Origin: Sphingomonas brevis
GTDB lineage: Bacteria; Pseudomonadota; Alphaproteobacteria; Sphingomonadales; Sphingomonadaceae
Reading direction: 5' to 3'
DNA length: 64,000 nucleotides
Assembly (NCBI RefSeq): GCF_023516505.1
Contig: NZ_JAMGBB010000001.1
Location: 1,364,001-1,428,000 of the forward strand
Position 1 is the stretch's first letter; every line of letters begins with the position of its first letter. The translations under genes were made by a program, and so were the position numbers. This document shows, one piece after another, positions 49,809 to 59,497 of this stretch. The notes below the pieces were generated by a model. The model did no database searches, was not told where the DNA came from, and saw only the letters and a program-made list of their open reading frames with translations.

Positions 49809-50855
49809 ATGATCAACGTCGGCCTCCTGTCGCTCGCTACGGCCTTACCGCCTTACAGCGTTGAGCAACATCTCGCGAAGGCCAAGGCGCGCGAGCTGTT
49901 CGGTGGACGCAAGGAGCTGTTCGACCGGCTGGCGGGCGTATTCGACAACGCCGCTATCGCCCGACGGCACATCGTCGCGCCGATCGAATGGTACGAAGGC
50001 CATCACGGGTGGAAAGAACGCAATCGCGTCTATCTGGATGCATGCGACGCCATGTTTCGGGACGCGGCCAGCAAGGCGATCGACCGCTCGGGACTGAAGC
50101 CGTCGGAAATCGACGGCGTAGTCATGGTGTCGACCACAGGTATAGCGACACCGAGCATCGAGGCACGCAATGGCCCCGCAATCGGGCTGCGCGATGATGT
50201 TCGCCGAGTCCCGGTGTTCGGTATGGGCTGCGCGGGCGGCATCAACGGTTTGGCGACCGCAGCCCGGCTCGCCGCGGCCGAGCCAGGCACGAACTGGCTG
50301 TTCGTTACGATCGAGACCTGCTCGATTGCCATTCGTCTCGACAGCGACGAGCCGGCGGCAATTGTCGCCACTGCAATCTTCGGCGATGGCGCCGCGGCCG
50401 CAGTGGTAGGCAGCGGTCACAGCCGACTGGCGACGATTGCGGGCGCGGGAGAGAAGATGTGGCCCGATACGTTGAACATCATGGGCTGGCGGGTCGAGGA
50501 CCCGGGACTTGCCGTGGTGTTCGATCGCGCCATCCCGCCCTTCGTCGAGGCTGAGCTAGCCAAAGCGGTTGACGGCATCCTGTCCGGATTCGGCCGCAGC
50601 CGCACTGACATCGACCGCTTCTGCTGCCACCCCGGCGGGGTCAAGGTAATCGACGCCATTGAAAGCGCGCTGGAGCTTCCTGTCGGCACGCTCGACCTCG
50701 AGCGCGAGGTGCTGGGCGACTGCGGAAACATGAGCGCCCCTACCGTGCTTTTCGTGCTCGACCGGTTGATCGCTCGTGGCTTGCCCGAACGGGTATTGAT
50801 GACCGCCTTCGGACCCGGCTTCACCGCCGCCGGCATGCTTCTAGAGCTCAGATAA
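49809..50855 (+). CDS. type III polyketide synthase (chalcone/resorcinol synthase family)
   Basis: Homodimeric ketosynthase-fold enzyme that extends an acyl-CoA starter with malonyl-CoA and cyclises the product; 348 residues. The catalytic triad of the family is visible: Cys141 in FGMGCAGGINGLA, His274 in RFCCHPGGVKVI and Asn307 in LGDCGNMSAPTVLFVLDRL. GPGFTAAGMLLEL closes the family pattern. The next gene, overlapping by one base, is an ICMT-like methyltransferase, the pair seen in phenolic-lipid (alkylresorcinol/alkylpyrone) loci such as srsA-srsB of Streptomyces. The product is inferred, not proven. Confidence 0.92.
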   Translation: MINVGLLSLATALPPYSVEQHLAKAKARELFGGRKELFDRLAGVFDNAAIARRHIVAPIEWYEGHHGWKERNRVYLDACDAMFRDAASKAIDRSGLKPSEIDGVVMVSTTGIATPSIEARNGPAIGLRDDVRRVPVFGMGCAGGINGLATAARLAAAEPGTNWLFVTIETCSIAIRLDSDEPAAIVATAIFGDGAAAAVVGSGHSRLATIAGAGEKMWPDTLNIMGWRVEDPGLAVVFDRAIPPFVEAELAKAVDGILSGFGRSRTDIDRFCCHPGGVKVIDAIESALELPVGTLDLEREVLGDCGNMSAPTVLFVLDRLIARGLPERVLMTAFGPGFTAAGMLLELR

Positions 50856-51340
50856 TGTGGCCATCCATCGCCTTGCTGGCCTTCGTCACGCTGCAGCGCC
50901 TTGTCGAACTGCCGCTGGCCCACGCCAATACCAAGCGGCTGCTGGCAGCCGGCGGACAGGAAGTCGGTGCGGGCCATTATCCCCTGATCGTGGCAGTTCA
51001 CGCCGCCTGGCTGCTGACCCTGTGGTGGCTGGCTCCCGGCCGGCCGATCGACATCCCGTTCCTTCTGCTGTTCCTGTTGATCGAGGCGGGGCGGGTTTGG
51101 GTACTGCGCACGCTCGGGCCGCGCTGGACCACTCGGATCATCATAGTTCCGGGCGAACAGCTGGTTGCGTCCGGACCTTACCGCTTTGTCCGCCATCCCA
51201 ATTATCTGGTGGTGATCGGCGAGATTGCGGTGTTGCCGCTGGTGTTCGGCCTGTGGGACATCGCCATCATCTTTTCGCTGCTCAACGGAGCAGCTCTTGC
51301 CGTCCGAATCCGCGCCGAAAACGAAGCTCTGGGCTTCTAA
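50855..51340 (+). CDS. isoprenylcysteine carboxyl methyltransferase-family membrane protein
   Basis: SAM-dependent membrane methyltransferase of 161 residues and about four helices. The conserved C-terminal block GEQLVASGPYRFVRHPNYLVVIGEIAVLPLVFG and the final RIRAENEALGF are the family signature, with His/Pro/Asn contacts for SAM. Bacteria have no Ras-type isoprenylcysteine targets, so a lipid phenol made by the type III polyketide synthase is the likely substrate (O-methylation), as in the srs system. Its ATG overlaps the synthase stop. Confidence 0.87.
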   Translation: MWPSIALLAFVTLQRLVELPLAHANTKRLLAAGGQEVGAGHYPLIVAVHAAWLLTLWWLAPGRPIDIPFLLLFLLIEAGRVWVLRTLGPRWTTRIIIVPGEQLVASGPYRFVRHPNYLVVIGEIAVLPLVFGLWDIAIIFSLLNGAALAVRIRAENEALGF

Positions 51341-51469
51341 CTCTTCTTCTTGCGACTCTTGGGCGGCACGCCTATATGGCGGCCACTCTCCTCGACATCG
51401 TAAAGGCGTTGAGGCTGAGCCCGGAGGGGCTCGGCGCCGAGAAGTTTTGGAATTTCGAATGGAGCCTGT

Positions 51470-52006
51470 TTGACCGACACCGCCGCAATTACTCGCCTGA
51501 TCGAGCCCGCCGTCAGGGAACTGGGCTTCGATCTTGTGCGCGTGGCGATGATCGGCGGAGCGTCGGACCCAACCTTGCAGGTGATGGCCGAGCGGCCCGA
51601 TACGCGCCAGCTGACGATCGACGATTGCGCCGACATCTCGCGCACGCTGTCGGACCTGCTCGATGGCGAGGAAGCCGCCGGACGGGATCCGATCGAAGGC
51701 GGATACCGCCTGGAAGTCAGCTCGCCCGGAATCGACCGCCCGCTGACCCGCCGCGCCGACTTTGCCGATTGGGCAGGTCATGAAGCGCGCATCAAATATG
51801 CGGAAGCGGTCGATGGCGCCAAGCAGGTGTCCGGCATCATCGAGGGAATTTCCGGTGAAACGATCAGTATTGCGACGCCCAAGGGCGAGCGGAAGGTCGA
51901 GTTCGCCAACATTGCATCGGCCAAGCTGCTCTTGACCGACAAGCTTATTAACGCCACCGCGCCGCTCAGCACCGAAGGCGCCGATTTGATCAAGACGGAA
52001 GGTTGA
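51470..52006 (+). CDS. rimP: ribosome maturation factor RimP
   Basis: Small-subunit assembly factor of 178 residues. The start is TTG at 51470 with GGAG 5 bases upstream. The N-terminal domain is IEPAVRELGFDLVRVAMIGGASDPTLQVMAERPD...LTIDDCADISRTLSDLLDGEEA, and YRLEVSSPGIDRPLTRRADF is the family hallmark. The C-terminal SH3-like domain follows. It is the first gene of the rimP-nusA-ylxR-infB operon; its stop lies 5 bases before the nusA ATG. Confidence 0.94.
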   Translation: MTDTAAITRLIEPAVRELGFDLVRVAMIGGASDPTLQVMAERPDTRQLTIDDCADISRTLSDLLDGEEAAGRDPIEGGYRLEVSSPGIDRPLTRRADFADWAGHEARIKYAEAVDGAKQVSGIIEGISGETISIATPKGERKVEFANIASAKLLLTDKLINATAPLSTEGADLIKTEG

Positions 52007-52011
52007 ACATC

Positions 52012-53637
52012 ATGGCCACTGCCGCGCCCGCCGCTGCCACTGCCAACAAGGCCGAACTGCTGGCTATCGCCGACGCAGTCGCTCGCGAAAAGCTGATCGA
52101 CAAGGCCATTGTCATCGAGGCCATGGAAGACGCGATCCAGCGCGCCGCCCGGGCCCGCTACGGTGCCGAGAACGATATCCGCGCCAAGCTCGACCAGGAA
52201 ACCGGCGACTTGCGCCTGTGGCGTGTGCTCGAAGTGGTCGAAGAGCCCGAAGATCATTTCAAGCAGGTCGACCTGAAGGGCGCCCAGAAACTCAAGGCCG
52301 ATGCGGCCATCGGCGATTTCATCGTCGACCCGCTGCCGCCAATCGAGTTCGGCCGCATCGCCGCGCAGGCCGCCAAGCAGGTTATCTTCCAGAAGGTCCG
52401 CGACGCCGAGCGCGAGCGGCAATATGAAGAGTTCAAGGACCGCGCCGGCGAAGTCATCACCGGCGTCGTCAAGCGCGTCGAGTTCGGCCATGTCGTCGTC
52501 GATCTTGGCCGCGCCGAGGGCGTCATCCGCCGCGACGCGCAGATTCCGCGCGAAATGGTCCGCGTCGGCGACCGCATCCGCTCGCTGATCCTGCGCGTTT
52601 CGGCCGAGACCCGCGGCCCGCAGATCTTTCTTTCCCGCGCCCATCCGGACTTCATGAAGAAACTGTTCGCGCAGGAAGTGCCGGAAATTTACGACGGCAT
52701 TATCGAGATCAAGGCAGCCGCCCGCGACCCGGGTTCGCGGGCCAAGATCGGCGTCATCAGCTACGACAGCTCGATCGATCCGGTCGGTGCCTGCGTCGGC
52801 ATGAAGGGCAGCCGCGTCCAGGCGGTGGTCCAGGAATTGCAGGGCGAGAAGATCGACATCATCCCGTGGAGCGAGGACACCGCGACCTTCGTGGTAAACG
52901 CGCTCCAGCCGGCGACTGTCAGCCGCGTCGTGATCGACGAGGAAGAAAGCCGGATCGAGGTGGTGGTTCCCGACGACCAGCTCAGCCTGGCGATCGGCCG
53001 CCGCGGGCAGAACGTCCGCCTCGCCTCGCAGTTGACCAACTCGCAGATCGATATCCTCACCGAGGCCGATGCCAGCGAGAAGCGCCAGCGCGAGTTCGTC
53101 GAGCGCTCGGAGATGTTCCAGACCGAGCTGGACGTTGATGAGACTCTGGCACAGCTGCTGGTCGCAGAAGGCTTCACCAGCCTTGAGGAAGTCGCTTACG
53201 TCGAGGTCGATGAGATCGCTTCGATCGAAGGACTCGATGACGAAATCGCCTCGGAACTGCAGAGCCGCGCTTCGGAAGCACTTGAGCGCCGCGAGGCAGC
53301 CGCTCGCGACGAGCGCCGCAAGCTGGGCGTCGAGGATGCGCTGGCAGAGCTGCCCTATATCACCGAGCAGATGCTTGTGACTTTGGGCAAGGCCAATATC
53401 CGTACCCTCGACGACCTCGCGGACCTCGCCACCGACGAGCTGATCCAGAAAAAGCGCCAGGAGCCGCGCCGCCGGGCCGAAACCGCCCCCAAACGCGCCG
53501 AAGACAAGGCCGGCGTGCTGGCCGACTATGGCCTGACCGAAGAGCAAGGCAATGAGATCATCATGGCCGCTCGCGCTCACTGGTTCGAGGACGAGCCGCA
53601 ATCTGAGGAGGCCGCCGATGCGGGATCCTCAGAATGA
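52012..53637 (+). CDS. nusA: transcription termination/antitermination factor NusA
   Basis: RNA polymerase-binding factor for pausing, termination and antitermination; 541 residues. Domains are the N-terminal domain (LLAIADAVAREKLIDKAIVIEAMEDAIQRAARARYG), S1 (about 140-205), two KH domains (with GACVGMKGSRVQAVVQELQGEKIDIIPW and LAIGRRGQNVRLASQLT), and C-terminal helix-hairpin repeats (LVAEGFTSLEEVAYVEVDEIASIEGLDDEIASELQSRA). ATG at 52012 is preferred; an in-frame TTG at 52003 overlaps rimP. Confidence 0.95.
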   Translation: MATAAPAAATANKAELLAIADAVAREKLIDKAIVIEAMEDAIQRAARARYGAENDIRAKLDQETGDLRLWRVLEVVEEPEDHFKQVDLKGAQKLKADAAIGDFIVDPLPPIEFGRIAAQAAKQVIFQKVRDAERERQYEEFKDRAGEVITGVVKRVEFGHVVVDLGRAEGVIRRDAQIPREMVRVGDRIRSLILRVSAETRGPQIFLSRAHPDFMKKLFAQEVPEIYDGIIEIKAAARDPGSRAKIGVISYDSSIDPVGACVGMKGSRVQAVVQELQGEKIDIIPWSEDTATFVVNALQPATVSRVVIDEEESRIEVVVPDDQLSLAIGRRGQNVRLASQLTNSQIDILTEADASEKRQREFVERSEMFQTELDVDETLAQLLVAEGFTSLEEVAYVEVDEIASIEGLDDEIASELQSRASEALERREAAARDERRKLGVEDALAELPYITEQMLVTLGKANIRTLDDLADLATDELIQKKRQEPRRRAETAPKRAEDKAGVLADYGLTEEQGNEIIMAARAHWFEDEPQSEEAADAGSSE

Positions 53638-54316
53638 TCCGCTAGACGCTCAAGTACCCGAGCGGAGCTGCATCCTCTCCCGGCGAACCGCGCCGCGCGA
53701 GGAGCTGATCCGGCTTGCCCTCGGTCCTGACGGCCAGATTGCACCTGACGTTCGCGCCCGTGCCCCAGGCCGCGGAGCGTGGATCGGCGTCGGCCGCAAC
53801 GCGATTGACGAGGCCAATGCCAAGGGCAAGCTCAAGGGTGCCCTTGCCCGCGCCTTTAAAAGCAAGGACCTCTTGGTCCCCGCCGACCTCGGCGAGCGGA
53901 TCGAGACAAGCTTGCGGCAACAGGCGCTCGACCGCCTAGGCCTCGAAGCTCGCGGCGGTACGCTGATCAACGGCGCCGAGAGGGTCGAGGTCGCGGCCCG
54001 CCAGGGCAAAGTCGCCCTCTTGATCCATGCCGCCGATGCCGGCGAGGACGGCCGCAGGCGTCTCGACCAGGCCTGGCGGGTCGGCGGCGGCGGTCCCCAA
54101 GGCTTGGTTTTTCCCGAGGGGCGCACCATCTTGTCGATGGCGCTGGGCCGCGAAAATGTGGTACACATCGCCTTGACCGACGCCGCCGCCGCGAGGCGCG
54201 TCACTCTCGCCATCAACCGGTGGCAAGCTTTCATTGATCCCGATGCTGGGCTAGACGGCGGCCACGCCGCTCGGCCGGGCTCGAACGACGTATTTGTAGA
54301 CGAAGGAAACGCATGA
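53618..54316 (+). CDS. YlxR-family RNA-binding protein with L7Ae-like domain
   Basis: 232-residue protein. Residues about 10-90 are the YlxR/DUF448 domain (RSCILSRRTAPREELIRLALGPDG and RARAPGRGAWIGVGRNA). Residues about 105-200 form a ribosomal L7Ae-like domain (GGTLINGAERVEVAARQGKVALLIHAADAGEDGRRRL). The fused form is common in alphaproteobacteria. ATG at 53618 follows GAGGAG and lies inside the end of nusA. Likely role is in translation or RNase P modulation; it is not settled for this group. Confidence 0.9.
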   Translation: MRDPQNDPLDAQVPERSCILSRRTAPREELIRLALGPDGQIAPDVRARAPGRGAWIGVGRNAIDEANAKGKLKGALARAFKSKDLLVPADLGERIETSLRQQALDRLGLEARGGTLINGAERVEVAARQGKVALLIHAADAGEDGRRRLDQAWRVGGGGPQGLVFPEGRTILSMALGRENVVHIALTDAAAARRVTLAINRWQAFIDPDAGLDGGHAARPGSNDVFVDEGNA

Positions 54317-56826
54317 CCGACCAGAGCGACAAGCCCAAGCTTGGAACCCGGCCTCCGCTGGGCCTGAAGCGTACGGTCGAGACCGGCAAGGTGAAGCAGA
54401 GCTTCAGCCATGGCCGCTCGAACACCGTCGTGGTGGAGCGCAAGCAGCGGCGTGTGTTCAGCAAGCCGGGCGAGGCGCCTCCGCCCGTCGAGACCAAGCC
54501 GGTCGCCGAGGCCCCCGCCCCGGCGCCGAAGCCGGCCGCGCCCGCCCCGAAGCCCGCGGCCAAGCGCCCAGCCGACGACATTACTACTCGCAAGGAAATG
54601 CAGGAGCGCCTGCTGCGCGAAGCCGAGGAAGCTCGGATGGCCTCGCTTGAAGAGGCGCGCCGCCGCGAGGACCGTTCGAAGCAAGCCCAGACTGAGGACG
54701 AAAAGCGCCGCGCCGAGGAAAACCGCAAGGCCGAAGAAGAGGCCGCGCGCCTGGCCGTGGAGCAAGCCGCCGAGGCCGAGCGTCTTGCCACCGAGGAGGC
54801 GACCCGCCCCACCGCGGAAGTGGCCGCCGAACCGTCCGAGGACGATCGCGAATTCCGGCGCTCCACCGCCCCGGCTCATGCCCCGAAACGGACGGCCCCG
54901 GCGCACCCTGGCGCCAACCGCGGCCGCGTCGATGAGCGCCGCCACGCCGGCAAGCTGACCGTCAGCCGCGCCTTGTCGGGTGAGGACGACAGCCGCGCCC
55001 GCTCGCTGGCCGCGCTCCGTCGTGCCCGCGAAAAGGAAAAGCGCCACCACCAGGAATCCGGTCCGGCTCAGAAACAGTATCGCGATGTCGACGTGCCAGA
55101 GGCAATTACCGTCCAGGAGCTTGCCAAGCGCATGGGCGAACGTGGTGCTGACCTGGTCAAGGCGCTCTTCAAGATGGGTACCCCGGTGACCATCACGGAA
55201 ACCATCGACCAGGACACCGCCGAGCTGCTCATTGTCGAGTTTGGACATCGCATCAACCGGGTTTCCGAATCCGACGTCGACATCCAGACAGAGACCGACG
55301 TCGATCCGGACGAGACGCTCAAGCCTCGCCCGCCGGTCGTGACGATCATGGGCCACGTCGATCATGGCAAGACGTCGCTTCTTGACGCCATCCGCGGCGG
55401 CAATGTCGTTTCTGGCGAGGCCGGCGGCATAACCCAGCACATCGGCGCCTATCAGGTCGCGCTCAAAGACAAGTCGAAGATCACCTTCCTCGACACGCCG
55501 GGCCACGAAGCCTTCACCGAGATGCGCGCTCGCGGCGCCAACGTCACCGACATCGTCGTGCTGGTCGTGGCCGCCGACGACGGCCTCAAGCCACAGACGA
55601 TCGAGGCCATCAACCACACCAAGGCAGCCGGCGTGCCGATGATCGTTGCGATCAACAAGATCGACAAGCCGGGCGCCAATCCGCAGAAGGTCCGCGAGGA
55701 GCTGCTGCAGCACGAGATTATCGTCGAGCAGATGGGCGGCGAGGTCCAGGACGTCGAAGTCTCGGCACTACAAAAGACCAATCTCGACGGGCTTTTGGAA
55801 GCGATCAACCTCCAGGCTGAAATTCTTGAGCTGAGGGCCAATCCCGATCGCGCGGCCGAAGGCACGGTTATCGAGGCTAAGCTCGACAAGGGCCGCGGAC
55901 CGCTGGCAACCGTGCTGGTCCAGCGCGGCACGCTTCGCGTGGGCGACGTGATCGTCGTCGGGGCCGCTTCGGGCAAGGTTCGGGCGATGATCGACGACCA
56001 TGGCCGCCAGGTGAAGGAGGCGCCGCCGTCCTTCCCGGTAGAGGTGCTTGGCCTCGGCGCCGTTCCGTCGGCTGGCGACCAGCTGACAGTGGTCGAGAAT
56101 GAAGCCCGCGCCCGCGAGGTCGCTGCTTACCGCCAGGGCGTGCTCGACAAGAAGCGCACGACGTCGGCGCCGGTCAGCCTTGAAAATATGTTCGCCAACC
56201 GATCCTCTTCGACGATCGAATTCCCGATGGTGGTCAAGGCCGACGTGCAGGGCTCCGTCGAGGCGATCGTAAATGCGGTCAACAAGATCTCGACCGATGA
56301 GATCAAGGTTCGGGTGCTTCACTCGGGCGTCGGCGCCATCACCGAGAGCGATGTGACGCTGGCCGCCTCGACCGGCGCGCCGATCATCGGTTTCAACGTC
56401 CGTCCCAACGCCAAGGCGCGCGAGACCGCCGCGCGTAACAAGGTCGAGCTCCGCTACTACGACGTCATCTACCACCTCACCGACTGGGTGAAGGGAGCGA
56501 TGGCTGGCGAACTTGGTCCGGAGATCATCGAAACGGTGGTTGGCCGCGCCGAGGTCAAGGAAGTCTTCCCGGCTGGCAAGCGGGACAAGGCCGCCGGCCT
56601 GCTCGTGCTGGAAGGCGTCATCCGCAAGGGGCTCCATGCGCGCCTTACTCGCGAGGACGTCATCGTTTCGAAGACGACCATTTCCTCGCTTCGCCGTTTC
56701 AAGGACGATGTGAAGGAGGTCAACGCCGGCATGGAGTGCGGCGTGCTCCTGGCAGATACGAACGACATCAAGCCGGGCGACAATCTCGAAGTCTTCGAGA
56801 CCGAGGAGCGCGCGCGGACGCTGTGA
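54313..56826 (+). CDS. infB: translation initiation factor IF-2
   Basis: GTPase that brings initiator tRNA to the 30S subunit; 837 residues. The N-terminal third is Ala/Pro/Glu/Arg-rich, with coiled-coil repeats and [19 protein letters not shown]. The GTPase domain has G1 [12 protein letters not shown] (near residue 346), G3 DTPGHEAF and G4 NKIDKPG. Domains II to IV follow to the end. Its start overlaps the ylxR-type stop (ATGA). Confidence 0.97.
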   Translation: MTDQSDKPKLGTRPPLGLKRTVETGKVKQSFSHGRSNTVVVERKQRRVFSKPGEAPPPVETKPVAEAPAPAPKPAAPAPKPAAKRPADDITTRKEMQERLLREAEEARMASLEEARRREDRSKQAQTEDEKRRAEENRKAEEEAARLAVEQAAEAERLATEEATRPTAEVAAEPSEDDREFRRSTAPAHAPKRTAPAHPGANRGRVDERRHAGKLTVSRALSGEDDSRARSLAALRRAREKEKRHHQESGPAQKQYRDVDVPEAITVQELAKRMGERGADLVKALFKMGTPVTITETIDQDTAELLIVEFGHRINRVSESDVDIQTETDVDPDETLKPRPPVVTIMGHVDHGKTSLLDAIRGGNVVSGEAGGITQHIGAYQVALKDKSKITFLDTPGHEAFTEMRARGANVTDIVVLVVAADDGLKPQTIEAINHTKAAGVPMIVAINKIDKPGANPQKVREELLQHEIIVEQMGGEVQDVEVSALQKTNLDGLLEAINLQAEILELRANPDRAAEGTVIEAKLDKGRGPLATVLVQRGTLRVGDVIVVGAASGKVRAMIDDHGRQVKEAPPSFPVEVLGLGAVPSAGDQLTVVENEARAREVAAYRQGVLDKKRTTSAPVSLENMFANRSSSTIEFPMVVKADVQGSVEAIVNAVNKISTDEIKVRVLHSGVGAITESDVTLAASTGAPIIGFNVRPNAKARETAARNKVELRYYDVIYHLTDWVKGAMAGELGPEIIETVVGRAEVKEVFPAGKRDKAAGLLVLEGVIRKGLHARLTREDVIVSKTTISSLRRFKDDVKEVNAGMECGVLLADTNDIKPGDNLEVFETEERARTL

Positions 56827-56973
56827 CCGAATGGAAAGCTTACGGGGAGCGGGAGAAGCGGTAAAAGCGGGAGGATAGAGCAGGCCGCTGGCTGTTCGAC
56901 GCAGCAGCTGGCTGTTTGTCGTGGACACCCGTGACTACTGCCGTTGTCCTAGCTCTTCCGTCCCTGAGGCAAG

Positions 56974-57411
56974 ATGGACCAGCCCCGCACCCCGTCGATC
57001 TTTGATCGTTTCGATCCTCCCCCCTCGGCCAAGCTGTTGGGTTGGGCGTTGCGCTCCATTGACCCTGACGCCGGCACGATCGAGATTGCCTTCACCGCTG
57101 ACGAGCGCTTCATCAACCCAGGCGGAACCGTCCAGGGAGGCTTCCTCGCGGCGATGCTCGACGACACTCAGGGCCCGGCTCTGTTCGGTCACACGCATGG
57201 TGAGGCCTACGCCCCGACCATCGACTTCAACATCAGCTTCCTTAAGGAAGCGCGCCCGGGTAGTTTCGTGGCCAGAGGTCGCGTGATCCGGATGGGCAAA
57301 ACCATTGCCTTCACGGAAGCCGAATTATTCGACGATGCTGGCGACATGGTCGCCCGCGCAACCTTCAGCAACCGCGTAATGCGCGGCGACAAGGCAAATG
57401 GAAGATATTGA
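56974..57411 (+). CDS. PaaI-family hotdog thioesterase
   Basis: Acyl-CoA thioesterase of 145 residues, hotdog fold. The core is [79 protein letters not shown], with the [10 protein letters not shown] helix that carries the catalytic acid in this family. It is inserted between infB and rbfA, which are normally adjacent. Its stop overlaps the rbfA start (TGATG), so the two are co-translated. The substrate is unknown. Confidence 0.9.
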   Translation: MDQPRTPSIFDRFDPPPSAKLLGWALRSIDPDAGTIEIAFTADERFINPGGTVQGGFLAAMLDDTQGPALFGHTHGEAYAPTIDFNISFLKEARPGSFVARGRVIRMGKTIAFTEAELFDDAGDMVARATFSNRVMRGDKANGRY

Positions 57412-57803
57412 TGCGTACCAAGGAGACCCCCGAAGGCCGTACGGTCCGCCTGCTTCGCGTCGGCGAGCAGGTGCGCCATGTGCTTAGCGAAATTCTCCAG
57501 CGCGGCGACGTGCACGACGAAGTCCTGCAGTCGCACCTGGTCAGCATTACCGAGGTGCGCATGTCGCCCGACCTTCGTCATGCGACGGTGTTCGTGAAAC
57601 CCCTGCTCGGCCAGGACGAGGAAGCGGTGCTCAAGGCGCTGCGCACCAATACGGCCTACCTGCAGCGCGAAGTCGCCCGTCGCGTTCAGATGAAATATGC
57701 CGCCAAGCTGAAGTTCATCGCCGACGAGAGCTTCGACGAAGGTGGCCATATCGATCGGCTTCTCCGTTCCGATCATGTCGCGCAGGATTTGGGTGACGAA
57801 TGA
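57411..57803 (+). CDS. rbfA: ribosome-binding factor A
   Basis: KH-fold 30S assembly factor of 130 residues. The conserved region is [59 protein letters not shown] at 57408 is an alternative start. The C-terminal part, [29 protein letters not shown], matches the family. It is overlapped by the thioesterase upstream and the unknown gene downstream. Confidence 0.94.
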   Translation: MRTKETPEGRTVRLLRVGEQVRHVLSEILQRGDVHDEVLQSHLVSITEVRMSPDLRHATVFVKPLLGQDEEAVLKALRTNTAYLQREVARRVQMKYAAKLKFIADESFDEGGHIDRLLRSDHVAQDLGDE

Positions 57804-58537
57804 GGATCGCCGGAGGACTCCTTCTGTTGATCGCCGCCGTTCCGGCCATGGCGCAGCAGCTCGCCATCCCGTCGGCGACCTATCCATTTATCTCCAGCTC
57901 CGGCGCCAATGCTGGTGCGTTTGTTCCCGACGGTTGGGCGATCGAGAGGCAAGCGAGGGGCGATATCAGCGGGGACGGCCGCGACGATCTGGCGATAGTC
58001 GTGAAGCAGGCCGATCCTGCCTTCGTCCTAACCAATGAAAGCCTTGGGGTGCCACGGCTCGACACCAACCCGCGCATCCTGATTGTCGCAGTGGGCTCGG
58101 CAACTGGATTTCGCCTGAAGCTGTCAAACCATCGCCTTATCCCGCGCCATGAAATCCCGACGATGAGCGACCCGTTCGGGGAGGACGGTGGCCTGGCCAT
58201 CGAACGGGGCTCGCTGAAAATCAGCCTGTTCTCCTTTGCCAATGCCGGTGGCTGGGACATGGGAACAACAGCATTCACGTTCCGCTGGAGCGGCAATACC
58301 CTGCAGTTGATCGGCTATGATCGAGACAATGTCGGGCGGAATAGCGGCGATACGAGTGAGCTAAGCATCAACTTCCTCAACCGGCGAGTGAAGGAAAGCC
58401 ACGGCCGCACCGACAGTGACGGTTCCGACGCGGTCCGATGGCATCGGCTGAGGAGCTCGGCCATTCCAACTATCGATAAGATCGACGATTGGCAGTCCTT
58501 CAATCCCGACGGATGGGTGAATCGCGTCTTTGGCTAA
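57800..58537 (+). CDS. secreted FG-GAP-like protein of unknown function
   Basis: 245 residues, not recognised beyond its motifs. Signal peptide [21 protein letters not shown] calcium-type FG-GAP/VCBS signature [18 protein letters not shown] is near residue 55, and a second beta region follows ([55 protein letters not shown]). Probably periplasmic or outer-surface. ATG overlaps the rbfA stop (ATGA), so an odd exported protein is coupled to a ribosome factor. Confidence 0.8.
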   Translation: MRIAGGLLLLIAAVPAMAQQLAIPSATYPFISSSGANAGAFVPDGWAIERQARGDISGDGRDDLAIVVKQADPAFVLTNESLGVPRLDTNPRILIVAVGSATGFRLKLSNHRLIPRHEIPTMSDPFGEDGGLAIERGSLKISLFSFANAGGWDMGTTAFTFRWSGNTLQLIGYDRDNVGRNSGDTSELSINFLNRRVKESHGRTDSDGSDAVRWHRLRSSAIPTIDKIDDWQSFNPDGWVNRVFG

Positions 58538-59060
58538 GCTCGATGCGCCCATGAACGGCGATGGATGCCACGCCGAGCTGTACACCGACGATTGGCATGA
58601 CGCGCTTAGGTCGGCGTGCGCCGAGGACGGAGAAATCTGGCAGATTTATGCCAATAACTTCGGTCCAGATGGCTTCGACGACAGCATCGCGCTTTACCGC
58701 AGCACCCCTCGAAACCGGACATTCATTCTGTTCGAAGGTGACGAATTCGCGGGCATGTCGAGCTTCCTCGGCATCGACGAGGGCCGCGGCGTGCTCGAAA
58801 TCGGCGGCACTTACTACCGTCCCAAATTTCGCGGCACCGGTTTCAACCGCAGGGTCAAGGACATGATGCTTCGCCGCGCCTTCGATTGCGGTTTCCGGCG
58901 GGTCGAATTCCGCGTCGATGAGCGTAACAAGCGCAGCCAGGCGGCAATGGCCAAACTGGGGGCGTCGCGCGAGGGCGTGATGCGCGCCGACCGCATTACC
59001 TGGACCGGCCATGTTCGCGATACGGTGCTATTCTCGATCCTGAAGGACGAGTGGAAGTAG
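58530..59060 (+). CDS. GNAT-family N-acetyltransferase
   Basis: 176-residue acetyltransferase, substrate unknown; resembles the RimJ/RimL group. The acetyl-CoA part is IGGTYYRPKFRGTGFNRRVKDMMLRRAFDCGFRRVEFRVDERNKRSQAAMAKLGASREGVMRADRITWTGHVRDTVLFSILKDEW. The start is TTG at 58530, overlapping the upstream stop; ATG at 58551 is equally possible and would remove 7 residues. Confidence 0.87.
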   Translation: MAKLDAPMNGDGCHAELYTDDWHDALRSACAEDGEIWQIYANNFGPDGFDDSIALYRSTPRNRTFILFEGDEFAGMSSFLGIDEGRGVLEIGGTYYRPKFRGTGFNRRVKDMMLRRAFDCGFRRVEFRVDERNKRSQAAMAKLGASREGVMRADRITWTGHVRDTVLFSILKDEWK

Positions 59061-59092
59061 TCGCGATGCTCAGCTAGCGTTGCCAAGGAATC

Positions 59093-59497
59093 ATGCGTCT
59101 CATCGGTCCGATCCTTGCACTCATGCTGGCAGCCCAACCGGCGTTGGCCAAACCTCCCGGGCTGGTCGTCAAGATGGGCGAGACCTGGATTTTCTCCGTC
59201 GCACACGGGCAGCCAGCTAGGGCTCGCAAGGCCGCCGTCAAGGCCATGCCCGCGGCCGGTGAGATGAAGGTCTCGCTCAGCGCGCTGATGGGCACCACGA
59301 TGACCATCACCAACAACAGCAGGTTCGACTATGCCTATAAGGCGACCTTGATCCTGCCGGACGGGAAAGCTGGGGCGGCAAAGAGCTGCGCCGTTCCTGC
59401 CAATGGCAAGCTCGCGATCGAGCATTGGCCGAAAGCGGTTGCCGCGATTCGCCTCGGCGACTTCAAGCGCGCCCCAGCGGGGTCGCTCTGTCCCTGA
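59093..59497 (+). CDS. small secreted protein of unknown function
   Basis: 134 residues, not recognised. Signal peptide MRLIGPILALMLAAQPALAKP. The mature part is beta-rich and basic, with FSVAHGQPARARKAAVKAMPAAGEMKVSLSALMGTTMTITNNSRFDYAYKATLILPDGKAGAAKSCAVPANGK. It contains two Cys residues (AKSCAVPAN and GSLCP) that could pair. The stop overlaps the tdk start by one base (TGATG). Confidence 0.78.
   Translation: MRLIGPILALMLAAQPALAKPPGLVVKMGETWIFSVAHGQPARARKAAVKAMPAAGEMKVSLSALMGTTMTITNNSRFDYAYKATLILPDGKAGAAKSCAVPANGKLAIEHWPKAVAAIRLGDFKRAPAGSLCP

Noticed and set aside
51375-51475. Short open frame before rimP (MAATLLDIVKALRLSP...)
   Set aside because: It runs into rimP out of frame, has no ribosome site and no family match. 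It is treated as the operon leader.
56880-56920. Short direct repeat GCTGGCTGTT, 20 bases apart, upstream of the thioesterase
   Set aside because: Two copies of 10 bases in GC-rich DNA are not enough to claim an operator.
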